From DASYTH01 sp036002505 (GTDB lineage Bacteria > Actinomycetota > Actinomycetes > Mycobacteriales > Pseudonocardiaceae), in assembly GCF_036002505.1 (NCBI RefSeq), contig NZ_DASYTH010000428.1, positions 1 through 64,000 on the forward strand: 64,000 nt of DNA, given 5' to 3'. Each line of letters opens with the position of its first letter. Position 1 is the stretch's first letter. Below are positions 49,972-57,209 of this stretch, piece by piece. Made by a program: the position numbers and the translations under genes. The notes beneath the pieces are model-generated. The model ran no database searches and was not told the origin of the DNA. It worked only from the letters and a program-made list of their open reading frames with translations.

Positions 49972-50090
49972 GGAGTGTCCCGGCCCCGGAACCCGGTCCC
50001 GCACCGGAATTCACCCGAACCGGGAATTACCCGGGCCGTCATTACCGAGCACGCTGAGGGACATTCCACTGTGGAAAGGGTGCGCCGCCG

Positions 50091-51695
50091 ATGGTGAGTC
50101 CGCTGGATCTGGCCGGTATCGTCGACCCTGAGCTACGCGCATCGTTCGAGCTGTGCGACCGCGTGCACCGGGAATCTGACACGGTTACCCACTTCCTGGT
50201 GTCCGCCTACCTGCCGGGGCCGAAGCAGCCGTACGCCCATGCCCTGTACGGGTTCTTGATCACCGCGGACCGGCTGGCCGACGAGGGTGAGCCCGGGGCG
50301 TTCGCCGAATGGGAGGCGGCGAGCCTCCGGGAGGTCGCGGCCGGGCACAGCGACCACCCGCTGCGCCGGGCGTTCGTGCACACCCTCGGTCTGTGGGAGC
50401 TGGATCCGGCGCTCGTCGCCGACTTCCTCGCCGCCACGGGGCAGGACGCCGAACGGACCGCGCCGTTCGCCACCTTCGAGGAGCTTCGGGTGTTCCTGCG
50501 GGGGGTCGCGGGGATTCCGGCGCGGCTGCTGCTGCCGGTGCTCGAGCCGGTCCGGCCGAGCCCGGCGGCGTCCGCGTTGATGTCGTTGCTGGGCGAGGTG
50601 TTCCAGCTGATCGACATCTTCCGGGACTTCGCCGCCGACCTGGCCGCCGGCCGGTGCTACCTTCCCGCCGCGGACGTGGACCGGTTCGGTGTGCGGCTGG
50701 ACGGAACGACCATCTCCGGTGACATCGACGGCCTGCACGCGCTCCAGGCGGGGCGAGCCCGGCGGATGATGGACGAGGGCTCGGCCGTCGTCGACCTCGT
50801 CCATCCCTCCAGCCGGTCCTTTCTGACCGAAGCCATTGCTGCCTGCCACGCCTATCTCGATCAGATCAGCCGGCGCGGGGAGCGGATTCCCGCCGCGAGC
50901 GACGGTTCCGGCGAACTGCCGCGACCGCGCATGCCGGCGATCCCGGGCCGGGCCGCGGGCCCGCCGGCGATCCCGCCGGACCGGTTGCCCCGGCACATCG
51001 CCGTGATCATGGACGGGAACGGGCGGTGGGCCCGGCGCCGCGGCCGGCCGAGGCTCGCCGGCCATGTGGCGGCCGAACACGCGGTCCGTGATCTTGTCGA
51101 GGCCGCGCTGGATCTGGGGCTGCAGTACGTGAGCGCATTCGCGTTCTCCACCGAGAACTGGTCCCGACCCGCCGACGAGGTCGCCGGGCTGATGGCACTA
51201 CTCGCGCGGCGGCTGCCGGAAAGCGTCGACTGGCTTCGGCGGCAGGGCGTGCGGGTGCGCTGGGCGGGCCGGCGGGACCGGGTGCCGGACGAGGTGCGGG
51301 CCGAGCTGGAGACCGCGGAGCGGCTCACCGCCGGCAACGACCGGCTCACCGTGATCATCTGCCTGGATTACGGCGGGCGGGCGGAGATCACGCACGCGGC
51401 CCGGTGCCTCGCCCGGGACGCGGCGGCTGGCCGGGTGGATGTGGACTCTGTGCGGGAGCAGGACTTCAGCCGCTACCTGTACCTGCCTGACGTGCCGGAC
51501 GTGGACCTGATCGTGCGCACCTCAGGTGAGCAGCGGATCAGCAACTTTCTGCTGTGGCAGTCGGCCTACGCCGAGTTGATGTTCGAGAACGTGCTGTGGC
51601 CGGATGTCGACCGTCGCCATCTCTGGCGTGCCCTCGAGGAGTTCGCCGCCCGTGACCGCCGCTTCGGCGCCGTTCCCGTGGTCGTGAACCGGTAG
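50091..51695 (+). CDS. Squalene/phytoene synthase-like domain fused to cis-prenyltransferase
   Basis: A 534-residue fusion. Residues 1-270 are of the squalene/phytoene synthase family: first Asp-rich motif ADRLADE (D60, D64) and second IFRDFAADLAAGRCYLP (D179, D183). After a Pro-rich linker, residues 300-534 are a complete cis-prenyl (UPP) synthase: HIAVIMDGNGRWARRRG (Asp308), AFAFSTENWSRP, DYGGRAEI, and RTSGEQRISNFLLWQSAYAEL. Both active sites look intact. I know UppS and squalene/phytoene synthases as separate enzymes; the product here is unknown. ATG follows GGGTGCG with a TCCACTGTGGA palindrome at 50065. Cytoplasmic or membrane-peripheral. Confidence 0.88.
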   Translation: MVSPLDLAGIVDPELRASFELCDRVHRESDTVTHFLVSAYLPGPKQPYAHALYGFLITADRLADEGEPGAFAEWEAASLREVAAGHSDHPLRRAFVHTLGLWELDPALVADFLAATGQDAERTAPFATFEELRVFLRGVAGIPARLLLPVLEPVRPSPAASALMSLLGEVFQLIDIFRDFAADLAAGRCYLPAADVDRFGVRLDGTTISGDIDGLHALQAGRARRMMDEGSAVVDLVHPSSRSFLTEAIAACHAYLDQISRRGERIPAASDGSGELPRPRMPAIPGRAAGPPAIPPDRLPRHIAVIMDGNGRWARRRGRPRLAGHVAAEHAVRDLVEAALDLGLQYVSAFAFSTENWSRPADEVAGLMALLARRLPESVDWLRRQGVRVRWAGRRDRVPDEVRAELETAERLTAGNDRLTVIICLDYGGRAEITHAARCLARDAAAGRVDVDSVREQDFSRYLYLPDVPDVDLIVRTSGEQRISNFLLWQSAYAELMFENVLWPDVDRRHLWRALEEFAARDRRFGAVPVVVNR

Positions 51696-51698
51696 CGG

Positions 51699-52202
51699 TC
51701 AGAACCGCCAGCCGGCGAACAGGGCGGGTGCGGCGGCCAGCACGCTGAACCGGATGAACCGGCCGAGGAGTCCGGCGGAGACGAACACGGTCAGGTTCAT
51801 CCGGACCAGCCCGGCCATGACCGTGGTGGCCATGAACGGTGGCACGCCGACCAGCGCGCTCACCCCGTAGGTGCCGACCATCCAGTGCGGGTGCCGTTCG
51901 CAGCGCTCGGTGATCCGGGCGAACCACGCCCGGATCCGCTTGGTGCGCAACGCGAACCGTTCGCTGCCACCGGTCTTCGGCTTGCGGTGCAGGAACTTCG
52001 GCAGATGGAAGGAGCCGCGCGCGGCGTAGTAGTAGACCAGCTTGCCGGCCACCTGGCCGACCGCGATCACCGCGCCGAGCGCCAGCCACGGCAGGCCCGG
52101 CTCGCGGGTCACCAGTCCGATCAGGAAGATCTCCACGCTGATCAGCGGCAGCAGCGCGGACCCGAACGCGACGCCCAGGCTCACCGCCAGCCACATCAGC
52201 AT
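51699..52202 (-). CDS. VTT-domain (YqaA/DedA-like) membrane protein
   Basis: A 167-residue inner-membrane protein of the VTT/DedA superfamily, YqaA-like. Start MLMWLAVSLGVAFGSALLPLIS, VEIFLIGLV, then GQVAGKLVYYYAARGSF and GVPPFMATTVMAGLVRM, with re-entrant-loop Gly/Pro features. Some DedA proteins flip undecaprenyl phosphate. The gene converges with the UPP-synthase fusion, 3 bases apart, so a shared polyprenyl-lipid role is possible but not shown. ATG 52202 chosen; longer ORF starts lack membrane-protein character. Confidence 0.82.
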   Translation of the reverse strand: MLMWLAVSLGVAFGSALLPLISVEIFLIGLVTREPGLPWLALGAVIAVGQVAGKLVYYYAARGSFHLPKFLHRKPKTGGSERFALRTKRIRAWFARITERCERHPHWMVGTYGVSALVGVPPFMATTVMAGLVRMNLTVFVSAGLLGRFIRFSVLAAAPALFAGWRF

Positions 52203-52322
52203 GCGTGGATTCCTCCCTACCCCAGCCCTCACGCTAGGGCGACCGCCGGGTCGCGGCATCGGGGAACGCCCGGGTATTCGGGCCCCGACCCTGACACGTT
52301 TCGCGGCTCGGGTCAGTTCAGG

Positions 52323-52375
52323 GCGATGAATGCGTCCTTCCTCGCACCGGGCGTGAGGAACGACGCATTCATCGC
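52323..52375. terminator. Palindrome family D hairpin
   Basis: GCGATGAATGCGTCCTTCCTCGCAC pairs with GTGAGGAACGACGCATTCATCGC around a 5-base loop with two mismatches. It follows the acetyltransferase stop (minus strand) and precedes the VTT gene on the same strand. Confidence 0.7.
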
Positions 52376-52377
52376 AT

Positions 52378-52935
52378 TCAGACCAGGTCGAGATCCAGCC
52401 CGCCGGTCAGCCGGAGCTCGCGGAGCGGCTGGCCGCCGGCGTCCAGCGTGCGGACGGTGCCGTCCGGCGCCCATCCGGCGCGCCGGTAGAACGACAGGGA
52501 TGCGTCGTCCGCCACCGGAACCCAGGCGATTCCGCGGGTGGCACCGGCTTTGCGCAGGCGCTCCCCGGCGGCGGCCAGCAGCCGGCCGCCGTGCCCGCGC
52601 CGGCCCCAGCGGGGTTCCACCAGCAGGGCGCTCACCAGGGCCACGCCGGCCGCGTCGGGTGGGGGGGTGCCGGCCGCGCCGGCCGACTCGTCCTCGGGTG
52701 CCGGGCCGGCCGCGGCGAACCCGACCGTCCACCCTCCTTCGGTGGCAACGAGAACCGTGGCCGGGCCGTGCTCGATGGTCTGCCGCCACTGCGCCGCCGC
52801 GCCGTCCTCGGAAAGCTCGGCGAGCACTGCGGCGGGCAGGATCCCGGTGTAGGCGGTGCGCCAGGTGCCGAGCTGGATCCGGGCGATCTCCGCTGCGTCA
52901 TCGGATGTGGCCGGTCGAACGTCGGCATCTGCCAT
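52378..52935 (-). CDS. GNAT family N-acetyltransferase
   Basis: A 185-residue acetyltransferase of the GNAT fold. Start MADADVRPATSDDAAEIARIQLGTWRTAYTGILPAAVLAEL, the VGFAAAGP strand, acetyl-CoA loop VEPRWGRRGHGGRLLAAAGERL, and ASLSFYRRAGWAPDGT near the end. It resembles small RimI/YitH-like enzymes. ATG 52935 chosen; the 14 residues before are unlike the family. It is divergent from the Ser/Thr kinase gene and shares its promoter space. Substrate unknown. Confidence 0.85.
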   Translation of the reverse strand: MADADVRPATSDDAAEIARIQLGTWRTAYTGILPAAVLAELSEDGAAAQWRQTIEHGPATVLVATEGGWTVGFAAAGPAPEDESAGAAGTPPPDAAGVALVSALLVEPRWGRRGHGGRLLAAAGERLRKAGATRGIAWVPVADDASLSFYRRAGWAPDGTVRTLDAGGQPLRELRLTGGLDLDLV

Positions 52936-52956
52936 ACCCGCAAGGTATCGCTGCCG

Positions 52957-52962
52957 TACGCT
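52957..52962 (+). promoter_or_regulatory. Leaderless -10 element of the kinase gene
   Basis: TACGCT is followed by 7 bases and the GTG at 52970, matching the leaderless pattern. Confidence 0.55.
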
Positions 52963-52969
52963 GCCAGCC

Positions 52970-54475
52970 GTGCTCACCCCGCCCGGCTACGAGAGGCTCG
53001 ACGTCCTGGGCCGGGGTGGCTTCGGCGTGGTGTACCGGGCGCGGCAGGTCACCATCGACCGCGAGGTGGCGGTCAAGGTGGACAGCCGGGTCATCCTGGA
53101 CGACCGCGACCAGCGCCGGTTCCTCCGCGAGGTGCGCGCCGCCGGGCGGTTGTCCGGCCACCCCAACGTGGTGGAGATCTACGACGCGGGCGTGCTGCCG
53201 GACGGGCACCCGTACCTGGTGATGGAGCTGTGCCCGGGCGGGTCGCTGGCCGGGCGCGGGCCGCTGCGCCCGCCCGACGTGGCCGGCATCGGCAGCGGCA
53301 TCGCCGACGCGCTGGCCACCGCGCACGGGCTCGGCGTGCTGCACCGGGACATCAAGCCGGGCAACATCCTGATCAAGCGGTACGGCACGGTCGGGCTCAG
53401 CGACTTCGGCCTGGCCGCGCTGATCGACCAGGGCCGGGACTCCTCGGTGACGCTGGCCGCGCTCACCCCGGCCTACGCCGCGCCCGAGGCGTTCCACCTG
53501 CACCCGCCGACGCCGCAGTCGGACATCTACGCGCTCGGCGCCACCCTCTACGCGCTGCTCGCCGGCCGCCCGCCGCGCTTTCCCGCGGGCGGCGCCGACC
53601 CGAGCGTCCCCGAGATCATCCGCCTGCACGACGCCCCGGTGCCGGACCTGCCCGGCGTGCCGCCCGAGCTCACCGCGGTGCTGCGCCGCTCGCTCGCCAA
53701 GGAACCGGGCTGGCGCTACCCGGACGCGGCGGCGTTCCGCGACGACCTGGCCCGGTTCGCCGGCCGGTCGCAGGTCTCCACGACCGTGCCCGTGCTGCCG
53801 CCGCCGGTGGCACCGCAACCCGGGGCGTGGTCGGGGGCCGGGTCGACGGAGTCCCGGCCGGGCGGTCGAAACCGCCGGGCGGTCCTGCTCTCCGGGGTCG
53901 CGCTGGTGGTGGTGCTGGCGCTGATCGGTGTGTGGTACTTCGCCGTCCGGGACGATCCGGGTGCCCAGGGCGGCGGCGCGGCCTCGTCCGGCGGTTCGGC
54001 GACCCTCACCACCTCCCAGGCACCGGACCCGGCGCAGACGTTCGGCATCGAGACCGTCGTGGACCGTTGCCCGGCCGCCGGGGTGGCGGGCGGGCAGGCA
54101 CGCTGCGCCAAGCGGGCCGAGTGCTGGAGCGGCATCGTGGTCATCCAGGGCGAGCTGACCAGCATCCGGAAGCTGCCGTGCGAGCAGAAGCACGCCTACG
54201 AGACCTACGCGATCGCGCTCGTCCCACCCGACGTGGCGGACCCCTACCTGGACGTGCTCGAGGCCAACCCGACGGTGGCCAAGGTGTGCGCCAAGGAGGT
54301 CCTGCTCGCCTCCCGGTTCGGCGAGGCGCTGAAGCTCCCGGCGACCAAGTGGGAGCCGCAGGTGCTGCCGCCGACCCCGGACGACCGGAAGGCGGAGCGC
54401 AACGTCTACCGGTGCGTCGGCACCCTCACCGAGGAGGACGGCAGCCAGGGCTCCGCGTTCCGGCCCAGTCAGTGA
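52970..54475 (+). CDS. Membrane Ser/Thr protein kinase (STPK)
   Basis: A 501-residue Hanks-type kinase. The cytoplasmic kinase domain (residues ~8-265) has LGRGGFGVVYRA, VAVKVDS, the catalytic HRDIKPGNIL, DFGLA and APEA. A Pro-rich juxtamembrane part leads to one membrane helix (RAVLLSGVALVVVLALIGVW, ~residues 305-325). The extracytoplasmic domain (~170 residues) has cysteines in VDRCPAAG, ARCAKRAECWSG, LPCEQKH, VCAKEV and RCVG, typical of actinobacterial septum-formation-like sensor domains. GTG is 7 bases after TACGCT. Ligand unknown. Confidence 0.9.
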   Translation: MLTPPGYERLDVLGRGGFGVVYRARQVTIDREVAVKVDSRVILDDRDQRRFLREVRAAGRLSGHPNVVEIYDAGVLPDGHPYLVMELCPGGSLAGRGPLRPPDVAGIGSGIADALATAHGLGVLHRDIKPGNILIKRYGTVGLSDFGLAALIDQGRDSSVTLAALTPAYAAPEAFHLHPPTPQSDIYALGATLYALLAGRPPRFPAGGADPSVPEIIRLHDAPVPDLPGVPPELTAVLRRSLAKEPGWRYPDAAAFRDDLARFAGRSQVSTTVPVLPPPVAPQPGAWSGAGSTESRPGGRNRRAVLLSGVALVVVLALIGVWYFAVRDDPGAQGGGAASSGGSATLTTSQAPDPAQTFGIETVVDRCPAAGVAGGQARCAKRAECWSGIVVIQGELTSIRKLPCEQKHAYETYAIALVPPDVADPYLDVLEANPTVAKVCAKEVLLASRFGEALKLPATKWEPQVLPPTPDDRKAERNVYRCVGTLTEEDGSQGSAFRPSQ

Positions 54476-54622
54476 TGGTTGTCAGATCCTGCCGGTGGCG
54501 ACATTGTGTGGAGTCGCCGCGGCCTGGTGGCACGGCCTGTGGGCTGAGTCGCCGACCTGGATGCCGCCCACTACCGCAACCTCGGCCGGCGTGGCTCGGC
54601 ACACGCTGCCGAACGGCGGCAT

Positions 54623-54682
54623 GATCACCAGGATGGGAAGTCCACACTCACAATCGAGCGTGGATTTCCCATTTCGGCGATC
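54623..54682. repeat. GATC-bounded palindrome, copy 2
   Basis: GATGGGAA-TCCACACTC pairs with GAG-GTGGA-TTCCCAT around ACAATC, with GATC at both ends. The AATCGAG centre and GGCGATC end match the copy at 34411-34471, but the stem bases differ with compensating changes. The rest of the 269-base gap (54476-54744) holds nothing clear. Confidence 0.6.
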
Positions 54683-54744
54683 ATCAGCCGACTCCCGCCA
54701 ATAACCGTTCAACGCTGGTCAGGGGTGTGTGCGAGGGTGCACTC

Positions 54745-55722
54745 ATGACCCAGACAGCGCTTTCCGATACCCGTGCCGGGACTCCTGCCTGGCTGGCCTG
54801 GGGTGGGCTGGGGATCGTGTACGTGGTGTGGGGGTCGACGTACCTGGCCATCCGGTTCGTGGTCGGGTCGATGCCGCCGATGCTGTCCGGCGGGGCGCGG
54901 TTCGTGCTGGCCGGGGTCGTGCTGCTGGCCGGCGTGCTGGTGCTGGCCGGGCGCGGGGCGCTGCGGATGACCCGCAAGCAGCTCGGCAGCGGGTTGCTGA
55001 TCGGGTTGCTGCTGCCGGCCTGGGGCAACGGGATGGTGGTGATCGCCGAGCAGCACGTGGCGTCCGGGCTGGCCGCGCTGCTGATCGCGTCGGTGCCGCT
55101 GTACGTGGTGGTGCTGCGCCGGCTGCTGGGGGAGCGGCCGCCGGCGATCACGCTGGTGGGCGTGTCGATCGGGATGGCCGGGCTGGCGCTGCTGCTGCTC
55201 GGCGGGCCGGTGGCCGGGGCGCACGGGTCGGCCGGCTGGGCGCCGTGGCTGGTGCTGCTGGCGGCGCTGGGCTGGTCGGTCGGCTCGGTGGCGAGCACCC
55301 GGCTTCCGGTGCCGCCCAACCCGTTCACGCTCTCCGCGGTGGAGATGGTGGCCGGCGGCACCGCGATGATGATCGTCGGCATGGTCACCGGCGAGCGGCT
55401 GGACCTGGGCGCGGTCACCACGACCTCGTGGTTCTCCTGGGGGTATCTGATCCTGTTCGGCTCGCTGCTGGCGTTCAGCTCGTACGTGTTCATCCTCGGC
55501 AAGCTGCCGGTGTCCACGGTGGCCACCTACGCCTACGTGAACCCGGTGATCGCGGTGGTGCTCGGCGTGCTGTTCGCCGGTGAGCACTTCGGGTTCGCCC
55601 AGCTCGCCGGCGGTGTGGTGGTGCTGGCCGCGGTCGTGCTGGTGGTGCGCGCCGAGCGGCGGCCGAAGCCGGAGCCGCCGTGCGGGGAAATGTCGGTGCC
55701 GGATGGCACGGTGCGGACATGA
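54745..55722 (+). CDS. EamA/RhaT-family (DMT) exporter
   Basis: A 325-residue inner-membrane drug/metabolite exporter with 10 hydrophobic helices in two EamA repeats. First repeat: LGIVYVVWGSTYLAIRFVVGSMPPMLSGGARFVLAG; second: FTLSAVEMVAGGTAMMIVGMVTGERLDLG and VSTVATYAYVNPVIAVVLGVLFAGEHFG. The YLAIR/PP and NP motifs match YedA-like members. ATG 54745 gives a normal head. The stop overlaps the YcaQ start (ATGA), so they are one transcript. Cargo unknown. Confidence 0.9.
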   Translation: MTQTALSDTRAGTPAWLAWGGLGIVYVVWGSTYLAIRFVVGSMPPMLSGGARFVLAGVVLLAGVLVLAGRGALRMTRKQLGSGLLIGLLLPAWGNGMVVIAEQHVASGLAALLIASVPLYVVVLRRLLGERPPAITLVGVSIGMAGLALLLLGGPVAGAHGSAGWAPWLVLLAALGWSVGSVASTRLPVPPNPFTLSAVEMVAGGTAMMIVGMVTGERLDLGAVTTTSWFSWGYLILFGSLLAFSSYVFILGKLPVSTVATYAYVNPVIAVVLGVLFAGEHFGFAQLAGGVVVLAAVVLVVRAERRPKPEPPCGEMSVPDGTVRT

Positions 55723-57002
55723 CGGAGACGATCACGGCGAGCGCGGCCCGGCGGATGGCACTGGCCGCGCAGGGGTTCGCCGACCCGCGGCCGGCCGGGG
55801 AGCCGTCCCGCCGGCACCTGCAGAAGGTGCTCGCCCGCACCCAGGTGCTGCAGCTCGACTCGGTGAACGTCGCCGTGCGGGCGCACTACATGCCGGTGTT
55901 CAGCCGGCTCGGGCCGTACGAACCGTCCCTTGTGGACGATGCGGCGTGGGCGCACTCGGCCCGCCGGCCGCGGTTGCTGGTGGAGTACTGGGCGCACATG
56001 GCGAGCCTGATGCCGGTGGCGGACTGGCCGCTGCTGCGCTGGCGGATGCGTCACTACGAGGAGCAGTTCTGGGGTTACGACGCCCAGAAGCTGGCCGAGC
56101 ACGCGGGCCTCTTCGGCGACCTGCTGGCCGCGGTGAAGGAGCTCGGCCCGGTCAGCGCCGGGAAGCTGGAGGACGAGCTCGGCGGCAGCGCGCGCCATGC
56201 CCGGGCCTCCGGCGGCTGGTGGAACCGGTCGGACGTCAAGCACGCCTGCGAGTACCTGTTCGCCGCCGGGCAGCTCACCTGCGGGGCGCGGCAGGGCTTC
56301 GAGCGCCGCTACGACTTACCCGAGCGGGTGCTCCCGCCCGAGGTGCTGGCCGCGCCGCCGGTCTCCGACGAGGAGGCGGCCCGCCGGCTCACCCTCCGCG
56401 CCGCCGTCGCGCACGGCGTCGCCACCGAGCCGGACCTGCGGGACTACTACCGGCTCAAGCCCGAGCGCAGCCGCCCGGCGGTGGCCGAGCTGGTGGACAC
56501 CGGCCTGCTCGAGCCGGTCACGGTGCGCGGCTGGCGGCACCCGGCCTACCGGCACCCCGATGCCCGGCTGCCCCGCAAGATCACCGGTCGGGCCCTGCTC
56601 TGCCCGTTCGACCCGCTGATCTGGGAGCGCGCCCGCACCGAGCGGATCTTCAACTTCCACTACCGGATCGAGATCTACGTCCCGGAGGCCAAGCGCGTCC
56701 ACGGCTACTACGTGTTCCCGTTCCTGCTCGACGGGGAGCTGGTGGCCCGGGTCGACCTCAAGTCCGACCGCGCGGCCGGGGTGCTCCGGGTTCAGGGGGC
56801 GTTCGCCGAACCCGGCGTGGATGTGTCCCGGGTGGCCGCCGAACTCGCCGGGGAGCTCCAGGTCATGGCCGAGTGGCTGGAGCTCGACGGCATCGTGGTG
56901 GTACCGCGCGGTGATCTTGCCCGCCCGCTCGCCTCGGCGTTCGGCACCACGGCTACCCGAAGCCGGAACACGGCTACCCGAAGCCGGGACACGGCTACCT
57001 GA
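55719..57002 (+). CDS. YcaQ-like winged-helix DNA glycosylase family protein
   Basis: A 427-residue cytoplasmic protein of the YcaQ/AlkX family; E. coli YcaQ and the AlkZ relatives unhook DNA interstrand crosslinks. Signatures: RRHLQKVLARTQVLQLDSVNVAVRAHYMPVFSRLGPYEP, the EYWAHMASLMP and WWNRSDVKHACEYLFAAGQL (winged helix) segments, LLCPFDPLIWERARTERIFNFHYRIEIYVPEAKRVHGYYVFP. The QxQ catalytic motif is represented by TQVLQLDS. The last ~18 codons (TTATRSRNTATRSRDTAT) are encoded by a 21-bp tandem repeat, so the C-terminus looks added. ATG overlaps the EamA stop. Confidence 0.85.
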   Translation: MTETITASAARRMALAAQGFADPRPAGEPSRRHLQKVLARTQVLQLDSVNVAVRAHYMPVFSRLGPYEPSLVDDAAWAHSARRPRLLVEYWAHMASLMPVADWPLLRWRMRHYEEQFWGYDAQKLAEHAGLFGDLLAAVKELGPVSAGKLEDELGGSARHARASGGWWNRSDVKHACEYLFAAGQLTCGARQGFERRYDLPERVLPPEVLAAPPVSDEEAARRLTLRAAVAHGVATEPDLRDYYRLKPERSRPAVAELVDTGLLEPVTVRGWRHPAYRHPDARLPRKITGRALLCPFDPLIWERARTERIFNFHYRIEIYVPEAKRVHGYYVFPFLLDGELVARVDLKSDRAAGVLRVQGAFAEPGVDVSRVAAELAGELQVMAEWLELDGIVVVPRGDLARPLASAFGTTATRSRNTATRSRDTAT

Positions 57003-57056
57003 AGGCGGGACACGGCTTCACGAAGGCGGGACACGGCTTCACGAAGGCGGGACACG
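56952..57056 (+). repeat. Five 21-bp tandem repeats at ycaQ 3' end
   Basis: Units start at 56952, 56973, 56994, 57015 and 57036 with consensus GGCTACCCGAAGCCGGGACAC drifting to GGCTTCACGAAGGCGGGACAC. The ycaQ stop is in unit 3. Just downstream, GTGTCCCGGTTTGG and GTGTTCCGGTTTGG (57082-57120 area) are partly complementary to the units, so the region can fold. Confidence 0.9.
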
Positions 57057-57130
57057 CCCGGGTGGGGACCACGGCACCGGCGTGTCCCGGTTTGGCGTAG
57101 GTGTGTTCCGGTTTGGTGGCTCGGCGATCG

Positions 57131-57186
57131 GGAGCGCGACGTGACGCAGTATCCGCAGTAGGGAAAGCAACGTCACGTCGCGCTCC
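57131..57186. terminator. Family E-related 16-bp stem terminator
   Basis: GGAGCGCGACGTGACG (57131-57146) pairs perfectly with CGTCACGTCGCGCTCC (57171-57186) around a 24-base loop that itself holds GGGAAAGCAA. It separates the convergent ycaQ and DUF4097 genes. Confidence 0.8.
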
Positions 57187-57209
57187 TTCAACCAACCCCC
57201 CGGCCCGTC

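Noticed and set aside
47244..50057. A 937-codon plus-strand open frame opposite the MmpL gene
   Set aside because: It mirrors MmpL, which has clear RND motifs; the frame encodes His/Gln/Arg-rich sequence with no domain.
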